A DNA stretch of 64,000 nt from Rhodococcus sp. 14-2483-1-2 (GCF_002259405.1 NZ_NPFW01000022.1:744001-808000); one strand, 5' to 3'. Numbered from the stretch's first letter, positions 43,976-52,830 are shown. Made by a program: numbers and translations. The notes: generated by a model not told the origin, from the sequence alone.

Positions 43976-45198
43976 GGGATCGGGACGCGGCGGACTCCCC
44001 CGTCGACTGCGTCCGCAGCTTCGATCTCGTTGCGGGTGACGCCGAGGATGAACAGAACCGCGTCCAGATACGGATGCGAGATAGCCGTGTCGGCGATCTC
44101 TCGCAACGCAGGCTTGGCGTTGAAGGCGACCCCCAGGCCCGCGGCCGTCAGCATGTCGATGTCGTTCGCTCCGTCGCCGACGGCGACGGTCTGCTCCATC
44201 GGCACTCCCGACTGTGCCGCGAACTCGCGCAGTGCCGTCGCTTTCGCAGCACGATCGACCACTTCTCCGATCACCCGGCCGGTGAGCTTGCCGTCGACGA
44301 TCTCGAGGGTGTTCGCCTTGACGTAGTCGAGTTCGAGTTCGTGCGCGAGTCCCTCGATGACCTGCCGGAATCCTCCGGATACGACGCCGCAGGCGAATCC
44401 GAGACGACGGAGGGTACGGATGGTGGTCCTGGCGCCCGCCGTCAGTTCCAGGCTCTCGCCCACTTCGTCGATGACGGATTCGTCGAGCCCCGCCAACACG
44501 GCAACCCGCTGTTCGAGCGACTCCGCGAAGTCGATCTCACCGCGCATGGCAGCTTCGGTGACCGCACGAACTTCGTCCTCTCGCCCGGCGCGGGCAGCCA
44601 ACATTTCGATGACCTCACCCTGGACGAGCGTCGAGTCGACGTCGAACACGATCAGCCGCTTGGATCGCCGTGCGATTCCGCCGCGCTGCACGGCGATGTC
44701 TACGCCGATTCCGGCTGCGATGGCCGCGAGGCCGGTGCGCAGTTGCAGGTCGGCATCCGGCGAGGTGTCGGTTGCGGTCACCTGAAGTTCGAGGCCCGTG
44801 ACCGGATAGTCGGCGATTCCGCGAATCGCATCGATGTTCGCGCCCTGTCGGGCGAGTTCACGGGAGATGGTGCTGAAGGCACGAGCGGTCACCGGTCGGC
44901 CCAGAACGACGACGACGTGGGTGGCCAGGATCTGACCACCGCCCCGCGCGGTGTCGATCTCGACATCGACGTGCACACCGACCGTCGCCATCGCGTCCTC
45001 CAACTCTTCCTGGAGTGCTTCGGGGTCGCGGGGGCAGGACAGGAGAACGCCCAGAGTCAACCTGCCGCGAATGACCACCTGCTCGACGTCGAGGAGGCTG
45101 ACGTTGTGCCGTGACAGTGCTGCGAACAGCACCGATGTGACGCCCGGCTTGTCGGGTCCTGTCACCGTCACCAGCACTGCGGTGTCGCTCGAAGTCAC
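43972..45198 (-). CDS. serB: Phosphoserine phosphatase with ACT domains
   Basis: Last step of serine synthesis. 408 residues: two tandem ACT-like domains (VLVTVTGPDKPGVTSVLFAALSRHNVSLLDVEQ; ATHVVVVLGRPVTARAFSTISRELARQGANID), then a HAD phosphatase with nucleophile Asp in LIVFDVDSTLVQGE, VVSGGFRQVIEGLA and VGDGANDIDMLTAAGLGVAFNAKP. It matches the SerB2 form of mycobacteria. The ACT domains suggest amino-acid feedback. Confidence 0.95.
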   Translation of the reverse strand: MTSSDTAVLVTVTGPDKPGVTSVLFAALSRHNVSLLDVEQVVIRGRLTLGVLLSCPRDPEALQEELEDAMATVGVHVDVEIDTARGGGQILATHVVVVLGRPVTARAFSTISRELARQGANIDAIRGIADYPVTGLELQVTATDTSPDADLQLRTGLAAIAAGIGVDIAVQRGGIARRSKRLIVFDVDSTLVQGEVIEMLAARAGREDEVRAVTEAAMRGEIDFAESLEQRVAVLAGLDESVIDEVGESLELTAGARTTIRTLRRLGFACGVVSGGFRQVIEGLAHELELDYVKANTLEIVDGKLTGRVIGEVVDRAAKATALREFAAQSGVPMEQTVAVGDGANDIDMLTAAGLGVAFNAKPALREIADTAISHPYLDAVLFILGVTRNEIEAADAVDGGVRRVPIP

Positions 45199-45297
45199 CG
45201 GATCTCCCTTTCGCGCACGGCCAGCGGCCGGATAGGTCTTCGTGTCACCTGTCGTGAACGAGCGAGCCCGAACACGCCACGAGATTGTCGCAAGCGA

Positions 45298-45328
45298 AGA
45301 GCCCCACCCGGTAGCCGGGAGGGGCTCT
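45298..45328. terminator. Terminator hairpin after ctaD
   Basis: AGAGCCCCACCCGG (45298-45311) pairs with CCGGGAGGGGCTCT (45315-45328) around a TAG loop, with one A-A mismatch inside the stem. It lies 15 nt after the ctaD stop and before the serB start. Confidence 0.8.
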
Positions 45329-45342
45329 CGCTCTGCTGTGGA

Positions 45343-47181
45343 CTACTTGGGGTCCGGGTCTCCGGACCCTTCGTGATCGCTGGTGGCGATCGGAGCCCGG
45401 CGGGCCTGTTCGAGGACTGCGGTGGTCTTACCACCGTGTGCTCCCGGCCCGACGTGCGCTTCCGCGCGCATCCGTTCGACCATGTGCGGGTAGTGCAACT
45501 CGAACGCCGGACGCTCGGAACGGATCCGAGGCAGTTCGGTGAAGTTGTGTCGCGGCGGCGGGCAGGAGGTGGCCCACTCCAGCGAGTTGCCGTAGCCCCA
45601 CGGATCGTCGACGGTGACGACCTCGCCGTATCGGTAGGACTTGAACACGTTCCACACGAACGGCAGCGTCGAGGCACCGAGGATGAAGGCACCGATCGTG
45701 GAGATGACGTTCAGCTCGGTGAATCCGTCCGAGGGAAGGTAGTCGGCGTAGCGACGCGGCATGCCCTCGTTTCCGAGCCAGTGCTGCACCAGGAACGTGG
45801 CGTGGAATCCGAAGAACGTCAGCCAGAAGTGCCACTTGCCCAGTGCCTCGTCCATCATCCGGCCCGTCATCTTCGGGAACCAGAAGTAGATGCCGGCGTA
45901 CGTCGCGAACACCACGGTGCCGAACACCACGTAGTGGAAGTGGGCGACCACGAAGTACGTGTCGGTGACCTGGAAGTCGATGGGCGGCGACGCCAGCAGA
46001 ACACCGGTCAGGCCGCCGAAGACGAAGGTGATCAGGAAGCCGAGCGAGAACAGCATCGGCGTTTCCAATGTCACCTGGCCTCGCCACATCGTGCCGACCC
46101 AGTTGAAGATCTTCACGCCCGTGGGCACCGCGATCAAGAACGTCATGAAGGAGAAGAACGGCAGCAACACAGCGCCCGTGGCGTACATGTGGTGCGCCCA
46201 CACCGCGATGGAGAGGGCGGCGATCGCGATCGTTGCGTAGATCAGACCGGAGTAACCGAAGATCGGCTTACGCGAGAAGACGGGGAACACCTCGGAGACG
46301 ATTCCGAAGAACGGCAGCGCGATGATGTAGACCTCGGGGTGACCGAAGAACCAGAACAGGTGCTGCCACAGCAACACGCCACCGGTTGCCGGATCGAACA
46401 GGTGCGCACCCAGGTGACGATCGGCCGCCAGGCCGAGCAGGGCCGCCGTCAGCAGCGGGAAAGCCAGCAGAATCAGGATCGACGTCACCAGGATGTTCCA
46501 GGTGAAGATCGGCATGCGGAACATCGTCATACCGGGGGCGCGCAAGCAGATCACGGTGGTGATCATGTTCACGCCGCCGAGGATGGTGCCGAGACCGGCG
46601 ATGGCCAGACCCATGATCCACAGGTCTGCACCCACGCCCGGCGAATGCAGAGCCGAGGTGAGTGGGGTGTACGCGGTCCAACCGAAGTCTGCTGCGCCGC
46701 CGGGAGTGATGAACCCGGCCGTGGTGATCAAGGCACCGAACAGGTACAGCCAGTACGAGAACGCGTTCAACCGCGGGAACGCGACGTCGGGAGCGCCGAT
46801 CTGCAGCGGCAGGATGTAGTTCGCGAATCCGAACACGATCGGCGTCGCGTACAGCAGCAGCATGATGGTGCCGTGCATGGTGAACAGCTGGTTGTACTGC
46901 TCGTTGGACAGGAACTGCATTCCCGGAATGGCCAACTCGGCGCGCATCAGCAGCGCCATGAGTCCACCGACGAGGAAGAACGCGAACGATGTCGCGATGT
47001 ACATGATTCCCAACACCTTGGGATCGGTGGTCGTCACCGCTTTGTGCAGAAACGACCCCTTCGGTCCCGTCCTCGGCGGGAACGGCCGAGCAGCATCCAC
47101 CGCGGGAGCGGGCCTAGGCGCTAGGGCAGTCACAGATCCTCCTGATTGCGCGTCGGACCTCGAACCACGAGGCGACGTCAT
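45343..47181 (-). CDS. ctaD: Cytochrome c oxidase subunit I (aa3-type)
   Basis: Catalytic heme-copper subunit of the terminal oxidase. 612 residues, twelve membrane helices. QLFTMHGTIMLLLYATP gives the low-spin heme ligand. FWFFGHPEVYIIALP carries the CuB His and cross-linked Tyr, AVWAHHMYATGA the other CuB His pair, and VAHFHYVVFGTVVFA the heme a3/a His pair. The first ~45 residues are a Pro/Ala-rich extension; GTG at VTALAP is an alternative start. Other oxidase subunits are not adjacent. Confidence 0.97.
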   Translation of the reverse strand: MTSPRGSRSDAQSGGSVTALAPRPAPAVDAARPFPPRTGPKGSFLHKAVTTTDPKVLGIMYIATSFAFFLVGGLMALLMRAELAIPGMQFLSNEQYNQLFTMHGTIMLLLYATPIVFGFANYILPLQIGAPDVAFPRLNAFSYWLYLFGALITTAGFITPGGAADFGWTAYTPLTSALHSPGVGADLWIMGLAIAGLGTILGGVNMITTVICLRAPGMTMFRMPIFTWNILVTSILILLAFPLLTAALLGLAADRHLGAHLFDPATGGVLLWQHLFWFFGHPEVYIIALPFFGIVSEVFPVFSRKPIFGYSGLIYATIAIAALSIAVWAHHMYATGAVLLPFFSFMTFLIAVPTGVKIFNWVGTMWRGQVTLETPMLFSLGFLITFVFGGLTGVLLASPPIDFQVTDTYFVVAHFHYVVFGTVVFATYAGIYFWFPKMTGRMMDEALGKWHFWLTFFGFHATFLVQHWLGNEGMPRRYADYLPSDGFTELNVISTIGAFILGASTLPFVWNVFKSYRYGEVVTVDDPWGYGNSLEWATSCPPPRHNFTELPRIRSERPAFELHYPHMVERMRAEAHVGPGAHGGKTTAVLEQARRAPIATSDHEGSGDPDPK

Positions 47182-47435
47182 CTAGTCGTGCGCTCCTCGA
47201 ATCGTAGACCGTCGGACCGGCACTTGCCGAACCGGTCCTACCGTGTGTCGTATTGGGCCGAATCGAGAAGGCCCGGATCGCGCGATCTGCCTGCGCTGTC
47301 GGCATTTCCGACGCAGCGGGGAACGCCGCGATCGTCGCCGATTCCGCACGCTCGACGGCGTCCGTTCGGGTGTTCTGCGACGGCGGCCTTCCGATACTGT
47401 GTGAGACCACCCGACCCGTCGAAGGAAGTCCCGCG

Positions 47436-48521
47436 TTGCCACTCCACCCGCGAGTCCCCCGTTCGTGTGCGCCGCGCAGGATCGGTGCCGTCGCCGCCGT
47501 ATGCCTCGCCGCAACCATGGCGTTGGCCGGCTGCTCCGACTCCGAGACGCAGGACGACGCGTCCACCATCATCCGCACGACCACGAACATCGCCGGCGCC
47601 GGAGTGGTCGGAAACAACCGGGACACCGTGGGCCTGTGCCCAGCACTGGCACCACTCGACCCGACCGGCATCGAGGGTGACACCCGACCCGTGGGCCATG
47701 CCGAGGGCATCAGCGCCATTCCGGCCGACCCCCAGCGCATCGTCGTACTCGATGCCGCAGGACTGGACGCGAGCTGCGCGGTCGGAATCTGGGAGCGTGT
47801 CGTCGGGGCGGCCACGATCGACCCCGATTTCCGCGGTGACGGCGATCAACCGCTGTACCTGGGCACCGGATTGGCGTCCGTCCCGTCCGTCGGCCCGGTG
47901 GGTGCACCGGACATCGATGCCATCGCCGCCCTCGACCCCGACCTGATCCTGGGTGCCGATTCTCTCGGATCCGATACCTACAACAGGCTCACGGCGATAG
48001 CCCCGACCGTCTTCACCGCAACCGGGCAGGGTTGGAAGGACACCTTCCTGCAGTCCGCGGCGGCGCTCGGTCGTGGCCAAGCGGGATTCGAGGCACTCGC
48101 ATCGTTCTCCGCGGATGCCGAACGAGTCGGTCGCGAGATCGACGCCACCCAGACCCAGGCGTCCGTCGTCCGATTCGCTGCGGACTCCATCGAGGTGGAC
48201 GGACCGAACTCGTTCGCGGGCCAGATACTCGACGAGGTGGGAGTCGGTCGGCCCCAGAGCCAGCGCGACGCGACGTTCTCGGTCGAGTCGGACAACCTCT
48301 CGCCGGTCGAGGGAGACATCGTCTACGTGCGATTCGCGGGCCCCGACGGCGAGACGTTCGGGCGCGAGGTGATGGACGGTGACGCGTGGCACGCTCTCGG
48401 TTCGGTCACCGACGGTCGGGTGTTCGCCGTGAACGACACGGTGTGGTCGGGCAGCGGCGTCGTCGCCGCACGGGCCGTTCTGGACGATCTGTCCGCTTCC
48501 CTGAACGCCTACGTCTCCTGA
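47436..48521 (+). CDS. FecB-like iron-siderophore substrate-binding lipoprotein
   Basis: 361 residues from a TTG start with a good GAAGGAAG ribosome-binding site. The signal peptide ends in lipobox MALAGC. The periplasmic-binding (TroA/FecB-like) fold is indicated by RIVVLDAAGLDASCAVGIWERVVGAATID, GAPDIDAIAALDPDLILGAD, LTAIAPTVFTATGQGWKDTFLQSAAALGR and GSVTDGRVFAVNDTVWSGSGVVAARAVLDDL. Divergent from ctaD, as Rv3044 is in M. tuberculosis. No permease genes are nearby. Confidence 0.88.
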   Translation: MPLHPRVPRSCAPRRIGAVAAVCLAATMALAGCSDSETQDDASTIIRTTTNIAGAGVVGNNRDTVGLCPALAPLDPTGIEGDTRPVGHAEGISAIPADPQRIVVLDAAGLDASCAVGIWERVVGAATIDPDFRGDGDQPLYLGTGLASVPSVGPVGAPDIDAIAALDPDLILGADSLGSDTYNRLTAIAPTVFTATGQGWKDTFLQSAAALGRGQAGFEALASFSADAERVGREIDATQTQASVVRFAADSIEVDGPNSFAGQILDEVGVGRPQSQRDATFSVESDNLSPVEGDIVYVRFAGPDGETFGREVMDGDAWHALGSVTDGRVFAVNDTVWSGSGVVAARAVLDDLSASLNAYVS

Positions 48522-48525
48522 CGCG

Positions 48526-48999
48526 ATGCCGATTCCCGAATTCGTCCGCGCCCTGCGCAGCGTCGTCGGTACGTCGCCGCTGTGGCTGTCCGGTGTCAGC
48601 GCTGTCGTTCTCGACGACGACCGGCGCGTGCTGCTGACCCTGCGAGCGGACAACAACACCTGGGCCGTGGTCTCCGGAATCCTCGAACCGGGCGAGGAAC
48701 CCGCCCCGGCCGCCCTGCGCGAGATCGGCGAGGAAACCGGGGTCGACGCCTCGATCGTGCGCCTGACGAGCGTCGACGTGACGGAGCCGATCACGTACCC
48801 CAACGGCGACGTCGCGCAGTATCTCGACATCACGTTCCTCGCTCGGTACACCGGAGGCACGCCTCATGTTGCCGATGACGAGAATCTCGACGTCGCCTGG
48901 TTCGCACTGGACGCCCTCCCGGAAAACCTCACGGCCACTTCGCGATTGCGCATAGAGAAGGCCATCGCCGGCGAGCCGTCGGCGTGGTTCCGGCGCTGA
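48526..48999 (+). CDS. NUDIX hydrolase
   Basis: 157 residues with a complete Nudix box GILEPGEEPAPAALREIGEETGV (Gx5Ex7REUxEExGU). The N-terminal VSAVVLDDDRRVLLTLRADNNTWAVVSG strand and loop pattern is MutT-like. It starts 4 nt after the FecB-like stop, so the two are probably co-transcribed. Substrate unknown. Confidence 0.9.
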   Translation: MPIPEFVRALRSVVGTSPLWLSGVSAVVLDDDRRVLLTLRADNNTWAVVSGILEPGEEPAPAALREIGEETGVDASIVRLTSVDVTEPITYPNGDVAQYLDITFLARYTGGTPHVADDENLDVAWFALDALPENLTATSRLRIEKAIAGEPSAWFRR

Positions 49000-49040
49000 C
49001 TCCCCCACCCCACCGAGGACACCGTTCCACCGAACCGCCC

Positions 49041-49089
49041 CCCTCTCGATTCATAATGTGATATCACTTTACTATCAACATCGAGAGGG
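49041..49089 (+). promoter_or_regulatory. Inverted repeat and GTGATATCAC palindrome covering the SPFH gene's ribosome-binding site
   Basis: CCCTCTCGAT (49041-49050) is exactly complementary to ATCGAGAGGG (49080-49089), which includes most of the Shine-Dalgarno sequence for the ATG at 49098. Inside the 29-nt gap lies the perfect palindrome GTGATATCAC (49058-49067) and two possible -10 boxes, CATAAT (49052-49057) and TACTAT (49070-49075). It could be an operator, or an RNA stem hiding the start if transcription begins upstream. Confidence 0.5.
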
Positions 49090-49097
49090 AGGTTCTC

Positions 49098-50015
49098 ATG
49101 TCCGCACCTGCAACCGTCGCCGAGAAGCCGACGGGTACCCCGACCACCACCATCGCCGAGCGCCCGGGATGGGATCTGCCCGGCTGGTCGATGCTCGGCA
49201 TCGGCCTCACGCTGTTCCTCGGCGGAATCGCCGCGTTCGCGCTCGGGCTCGTGTTCACCGTCGTAGGACTCGTCGCAGCCGGGGTCGTTCTGTTCGTTCT
49301 CTCACTGCCGGCACTCATGGGCTTGACGCTGGTGCAACCGAATCAGGCTCGCGTTCTTCAGCTTCTCGGGAGTTCGTACAGCGGCACCCTGCGGACGCCG
49401 GGACTTCGTTGGACCAATCCGTTGACGTACCGCCGGGCCATCTCGACGCGAATCCGCAACCACGAGACCGGGCAATCGAAGGTCAACGACGCCGACGGCA
49501 ATCCGATCGAGATCTCCGCCATCGTCGTCTGGCAGGTTGCCGATACTGCACTGGCATCGTTCCAGGTCGATGACTACGAGGAGTTCGTCGCCGTCCAGAC
49601 CGAGTCTGCCGTCCGGCACATCGCCGGTAGCTACCCGTACGACGCCGAAGGGCGAATGTCGTTGCGGGAGAACGCCGACGAGATCACTGCCGCCATGTCG
49701 GAGGAGGTGCACGCACGTGTACGTTCGGCCGGGGTCGAGGTGATCGAAACCCGAATCAACCGTCTGGCCTATGCCCCGGAGATCGCCCAGGCAATGTTGC
49801 GGCGTCAGCAGGCCGGGGCGGTCATCGCCGCCCGTCAGCAGATCGTCGAAGGTGCCGTCGGAATGGTCGAGATGGCGCTCGGGAAGCTCGAGGAGAAGCA
49901 CGTCGTCGAGCTCGACGAGGAGCGCAAGGCCACGATGGTGTCGAATCTGCTCGTGGTGCTGTGCAGCGACCGCGACACGCAACCTGTCGTCAACACCGGA
50001 TCGCTGTACCAGTGA
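49098..50015 (+). CDS. SPFH-domain (band 7/slipin-like) membrane protein
   Basis: 305 residues. Two N-terminal membrane segments (GWSMLGIGLTLFLGGIAAFALGLVFTVVGLVAAGVVLFVLSLPALMG) are followed by an SPFH domain: LVQPNQARVLQLLGSSYSGTLRTPGLRWTNPLTYRRAISTRIRNHETGQSKVND, GNPIEISAIVVWQVADTALASFQVDDYEEFVAVQTESAVRHIAG, and EVHARVRSAGVEVIETRINRLAYAPEIAQAMLRRQQAGAVIAARQQIVEGA. Likely forms membrane-scaffold oligomers. It is paired with a small ribbon-helix-helix gene 3 nt downstream. Strong ribosome-binding site (GAGAGGGAGG). Confidence 0.9.
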   Translation: MSAPATVAEKPTGTPTTTIAERPGWDLPGWSMLGIGLTLFLGGIAAFALGLVFTVVGLVAAGVVLFVLSLPALMGLTLVQPNQARVLQLLGSSYSGTLRTPGLRWTNPLTYRRAISTRIRNHETGQSKVNDADGNPIEISAIVVWQVADTALASFQVDDYEEFVAVQTESAVRHIAGSYPYDAEGRMSLRENADEITAAMSEEVHARVRSAGVEVIETRINRLAYAPEIAQAMLRRQQAGAVIAARQQIVEGAVGMVEMALGKLEEKHVVELDEERKATMVSNLLVVLCSDRDTQPVVNTGSLYQ

Positions 50016-50018
50016 GCC

Positions 50019-50216
50019 ATGGCCGTCGAACGTAAGAAGCTACTGCTGCGGTTGGACCCAGCGGTGCACGACGCCCTCGCCCGCTGGGCCTCCGACGAAT
50101 TGCGGAGCACCAACGCTCAGATCGAGTTCCTGCTGCGGCGCGCGCTGAGCGAGAAGGGCCGAATGCCCAAGGACGCCGAGGACATTCGCCCGCCGGGACG
50201 CCCACCGAATTCGTGA
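50019..50216 (+). CDS. Small Arc/ribbon-helix-helix-type protein
   Basis: 65 residues: KKLLLRLDPAVHDALARWASDELRSTNAQIEFLLRRALSEKGR has the beta-strand then helix-turn-helix pattern of Arc/MetJ-type DNA binders, close to TA antitoxin-like small proteins that often follow SPFH genes. It lies 3 nt after the SPFH stop. It could bind the GTGATATCAC palindrome upstream (inference). No toxin gene is adjacent. Confidence 0.8.
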   Translation: MAVERKKLLLRLDPAVHDALARWASDELRSTNAQIEFLLRRALSEKGRMPKDAEDIRPPGRPPNS

Positions 50217-50225
50217 GCGTCCCGG
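50193..50225. terminator. Possible bidirectional terminator between RHH gene and nrdF
   Basis: CCGGGACGC (50193-50201) pairs with GCGTCCCGG (50217-50225). The stem straddles the RHH stop codon and lies 17 nt from the nrdF stop. It is short, without a T-run. Confidence 0.35.
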
Positions 50226-50241
50226 AACGGCGCGAGCGGTC

Positions 50242-51207
50242 TCAGAAGTCCCAGTCCTCGTCTTCGGTGTTGACGGCCTTGCCGATGACGTACGAGGAAC
50301 CCGAACCGGAGAAGAAGTCGTGGTTCTCGTCGGCGTTGGGTGAGAGCGCCGACAGGATCGCCGGGTTGACGTCCGTCTCGTCCTTGGGGAACAGGCCCTC
50401 GTAGCCGAGATTGTTCAGTGCCTTGTTGGCGTTGTAGCGCAGGAACTTCTTGACGTCCTCGGTCAGGCCGATCTCGTCGTAGAGGTCCTGGGTGTACTCG
50501 ACCTCGTTGTCGTACAACTCGAACAGCAACTCGAACGTGTAGTTCTTGAGCTCCTCACGCTGCGCCTCGCTGACCTTCTCGAGACCCTTCTGGTACTTGT
50601 AGCCGATGTAGTACCCGTGCACGGCCTCGTCGCGGATGATCAGACGGATCAGGTCCGCGGTGTTGGTGAGCTTGGCCCGTGAGGACCAGTACATCGGCAG
50701 GTAGAAGCCGGAGTAGAACAGGAACGACTCGAGCAGGGTCGACGCGACCTTGCGCTTGAGCGGATCGTCACCGTGGTAGAAGTTGAGGACGATCTCGGCT
50801 TTGCGCTGGAGGTTGACGTTCTCCTCGGACCAGCGGAACGCGTCGTCGATGTCGCGGGTGGAGCTGAGGGTGGAGAAGATGGAACTGTAGCTCTTGGCGT
50901 GCACCGATTCCATGAACGCGATGTTGGTGTACACCGCTTCCTCGTGGGGAGTGATGGCGTCCGGGATGAGGCTGACAGCGCCGACTGTGCCCTGAATGGT
51001 GTCCAGCAGCGTCAGTCCGGTGAACACGCGCATCGTCAACTGCTTCTCGACAGCGGTCAGCGTCGCCCACGACGGGATGTCGTTGGACACCGGCACCTTC
51101 TCGGGCAGCCAGAAATTACTGGTGAGACGCTCCCAGACTTCGGAGTCCTTGTCGTCCTGGACCCGATTCCAGTTGATCGCGGAGACACGATCGATGAGCT
51201 TTACCAT
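50242..51207 (-). CDS. nrdF: Class Ib ribonucleotide reductase beta subunit
   Basis: Radical-generating subunit (dimanganese/di-iron tyrosyl radical) for NrdE. 321 residues: NDIPSWATLTAVEKQLTMRVF, metal-site helix EEAVYTNIAFMESVHAKSYSSIFSTL, and second site RDEAVHGYYIGYKYQ. The acidic C-terminus TEDEDWDF docks onto NrdE. It is separated from nrdE by a DUF2252 gene and has its own NrdR-like boxes upstream. Confidence 0.97.
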   Translation of the reverse strand: MVKLIDRVSAINWNRVQDDKDSEVWERLTSNFWLPEKVPVSNDIPSWATLTAVEKQLTMRVFTGLTLLDTIQGTVGAVSLIPDAITPHEEAVYTNIAFMESVHAKSYSSIFSTLSSTRDIDDAFRWSEENVNLQRKAEIVLNFYHGDDPLKRKVASTLLESFLFYSGFYLPMYWSSRAKLTNTADLIRLIIRDEAVHGYYIGYKYQKGLEKVSEAQREELKNYTFELLFELYDNEVEYTQDLYDEIGLTEDVKKFLRYNANKALNNLGYEGLFPKDETDVNPAILSALSPNADENHDFFSGSGSSYVIGKAVNTEDEDWDF

Positions 51208-51274
51208 GAGTGCCTACCTACAGGTCGATGAGCGAGAAGTGGGGACGAAGCTACGTGAAAAGTCGCTGACACGA

Positions 51275-51322
51275 ACACTACCCGTTGTGTCCGACAGTTC
51301 AGGGAGGCACTACAAAGTGTGC
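51275..51322. promoter_or_regulatory. Pair of NrdR-like boxes upstream of nrdF
   Basis: ACACTACCCGTTGTGT (51275-51290) matches 12 of 16 positions of the commonly quoted NrdR box (ACACWATATATWGTGT). GCACTACAAAGTGTGC (51307-51322) matches 11 of 16. The gap is exactly 16 bp, that is 32 bp centre to centre, the usual NrdR spacing. They lie 68-115 bp upstream of the nrdF start. Confidence 0.7.
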
Positions 51323-51368
51323 CCGGAGTGTTGCCGCGGGGAACGACCGTGGTCTCACGAGTCAACGG

Positions 51369-52763
51369 TCACCACCCCACCGAGCACGGGACGGTTCCGG
51401 CCTCGATGGCAGCCACCAACTGCGCGTGATCACGCTCGTTCTGATCGGCGTAGGCGTGCGCGAAGGCAACCATCGCCCGATCGACATTGTCTCCGCGGCC
51501 GAGATAGTCGGCGATCGCCTCCGCGTCACCACTACGGGCGTGCGCTCGCGCGAGAACCTCACCGCACGCGGTGGCGAATTCGGTAAGGTACGGCCCGATG
51601 ATCTCGCCGTCGGGAATGACCTTCATGTCGCGGAACTGCCGAACGTAGAAGTTCATGTCCCCCACAGCCGTCCATCCCACGAACATGTCGGTCGCGCTCT
51701 GCAGCATTCTCTGTCCGTTGACCACGCGGGCACCGTGATTGTCGTACCTGCTCGGTTCGAGAAACTGCTCGAACACCGACGGCCCTGCCTGCTTGATCTG
51801 CAGGAAGAACGGGTCGCACGTCCGCCGTTCTTCCAGCAGTGCCAGATACACCCGCATTCCCACGCTCCCGACGCCGACCACCTGTCGAACGACGTCGAGA
51901 ACTCGGAACCTGGACAGCAGACTCCAGATGTGGTCGTCGACCGACTCGCTGTAACCGGCGATCACCGCCTGCACCAGCTCGATCTGGGAATCACCCACGT
52001 GCGTGCGAAAAGGTGCGTCCTCGCGAATTCTTCGACGCCCGTCCCTCGTCTCGGTGAACTTGCGGGACGCCCCACGGCTGGTCCGACGCTCGGCTTTCGT
52101 TTCGATGAGTTTCTCTGCGTGACGGGCGATGCCCGACGAGAAGTGACCGAGCAGACCTGCGACGTCGATGCGGTCGTACCAGATGTCGATCTCCGGCGTG
52201 TTCGCGTATGCCCTCATCTTTCTGCAATACGCCGCCGTCATTGCTGCGACCGCCCGATCGGAACGCTGCGCATCGACCCCGTTCTCTCGCCCGAGGACCA
52301 CCAGTGACGTCGCCAGCCGTTTGAGGTCCCATTCGAACGGGCCGGGCAGGGTTTCGTCGAAGTCGCGGAGGTCGAAGTACAGGTTTCGTTCGGGAGTGGC
52401 CCACAATCCGAAGTTCAGCACGTGCGCATCTCCACACAACTGGACCTCGACGCCGGTGTGCGGAGTCGACGCGAGGTCGGCTGCCATCACGGCAGCGGCA
52501 CCACGGAAGTAGGTCCACGGCGATGCGGACATTCGGGCGTATCGGATCGGCAGCAGCTCCGGCACCCGAATGACGTTCTGCGCCAGCACTGTTTCGAGCG
52601 CATCGTGACCACGCGAGGCCGGATCCCACAAGGCCAAGCGGCTGCGGGGTACGCGCCGGCGGGCGTGTCGACCACGCAAGAATTGCTCGGAAGGACGCGC
52701 GTCCTTCCGAGCAATCGTCACATCGGTGTTGGATTCGACCTCGCCGCCCGCTTCGGTGTCCAT
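51369..52763 (-). CDS. DUF2252 family protein
   Basis: 464 residues: RHARRRVPRSRLALW, MSASPWTYFRGAAAVMAADLASTPHTGVEVQLCGDAHVLNFGLWATPERNLYFDLRDFDETLPGPFEWDLKRLATSLVV. This is the DUF2252 signature, whose GDAHxxNFG and DFD elements recall kinase-like phosphotransferase folds. No function is established. It lies between nrdE and nrdF on the same strand, an insertion relative to a compact nrd operon. A 34-bp palindrome lies in codons about 17-27, so the true start could be elsewhere, although no later start is convincing. Confidence 0.82.
   Translation of the reverse strand: MDTEAGGEVESNTDVTIARKDARPSEQFLRGRHARRRVPRSRLALWDPASRGHDALETVLAQNVIRVPELLPIRYARMSASPWTYFRGAAAVMAADLASTPHTGVEVQLCGDAHVLNFGLWATPERNLYFDLRDFDETLPGPFEWDLKRLATSLVVLGRENGVDAQRSDRAVAAMTAAYCRKMRAYANTPEIDIWYDRIDVAGLLGHFSSGIARHAEKLIETKAERRTSRGASRKFTETRDGRRRIREDAPFRTHVGDSQIELVQAVIAGYSESVDDHIWSLLSRFRVLDVVRQVVGVGSVGMRVYLALLEERRTCDPFFLQIKQAGPSVFEQFLEPSRYDNHGARVVNGQRMLQSATDMFVGWTAVGDMNFYVRQFRDMKVIPDGEIIGPYLTEFATACGEVLARAHARSGDAEAIADYLGRGDNVDRAMVAFAHAYADQNERDHAQLVAAIEAGTVPCSVGW
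52682..52715. repeat. 34-bp perfect palindrome downstream of nrdE
   Basis: ATTGCTCGGAAGGACGC (52682-52698) is followed directly by its exact reverse complement (52699-52715), with no spacer. It lies 116 nt after the nrdE stop and inside the first codons of the DUF2252 frame. It could act as a terminator or processing site for the nrdHIE transcript, or as a dimeric protein-binding site. Confidence 0.85.
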
Positions 52764-52830
52764 GCCTGATTATGCTCCGCAGCGCGCCGCGGTACAGCGG
52801 TATTCGCCACGGGTCGACCGACAGCGACGA

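Noticed and set aside
47182..47435. Long 5' extension of the FecB-like frame starting at 47253
   Set aside because: The lipobox signal peptide and the GAAGGAAG ribosome-binding site fix the start at the TTG at 47436; the upstream translation is not signal-peptide-like.
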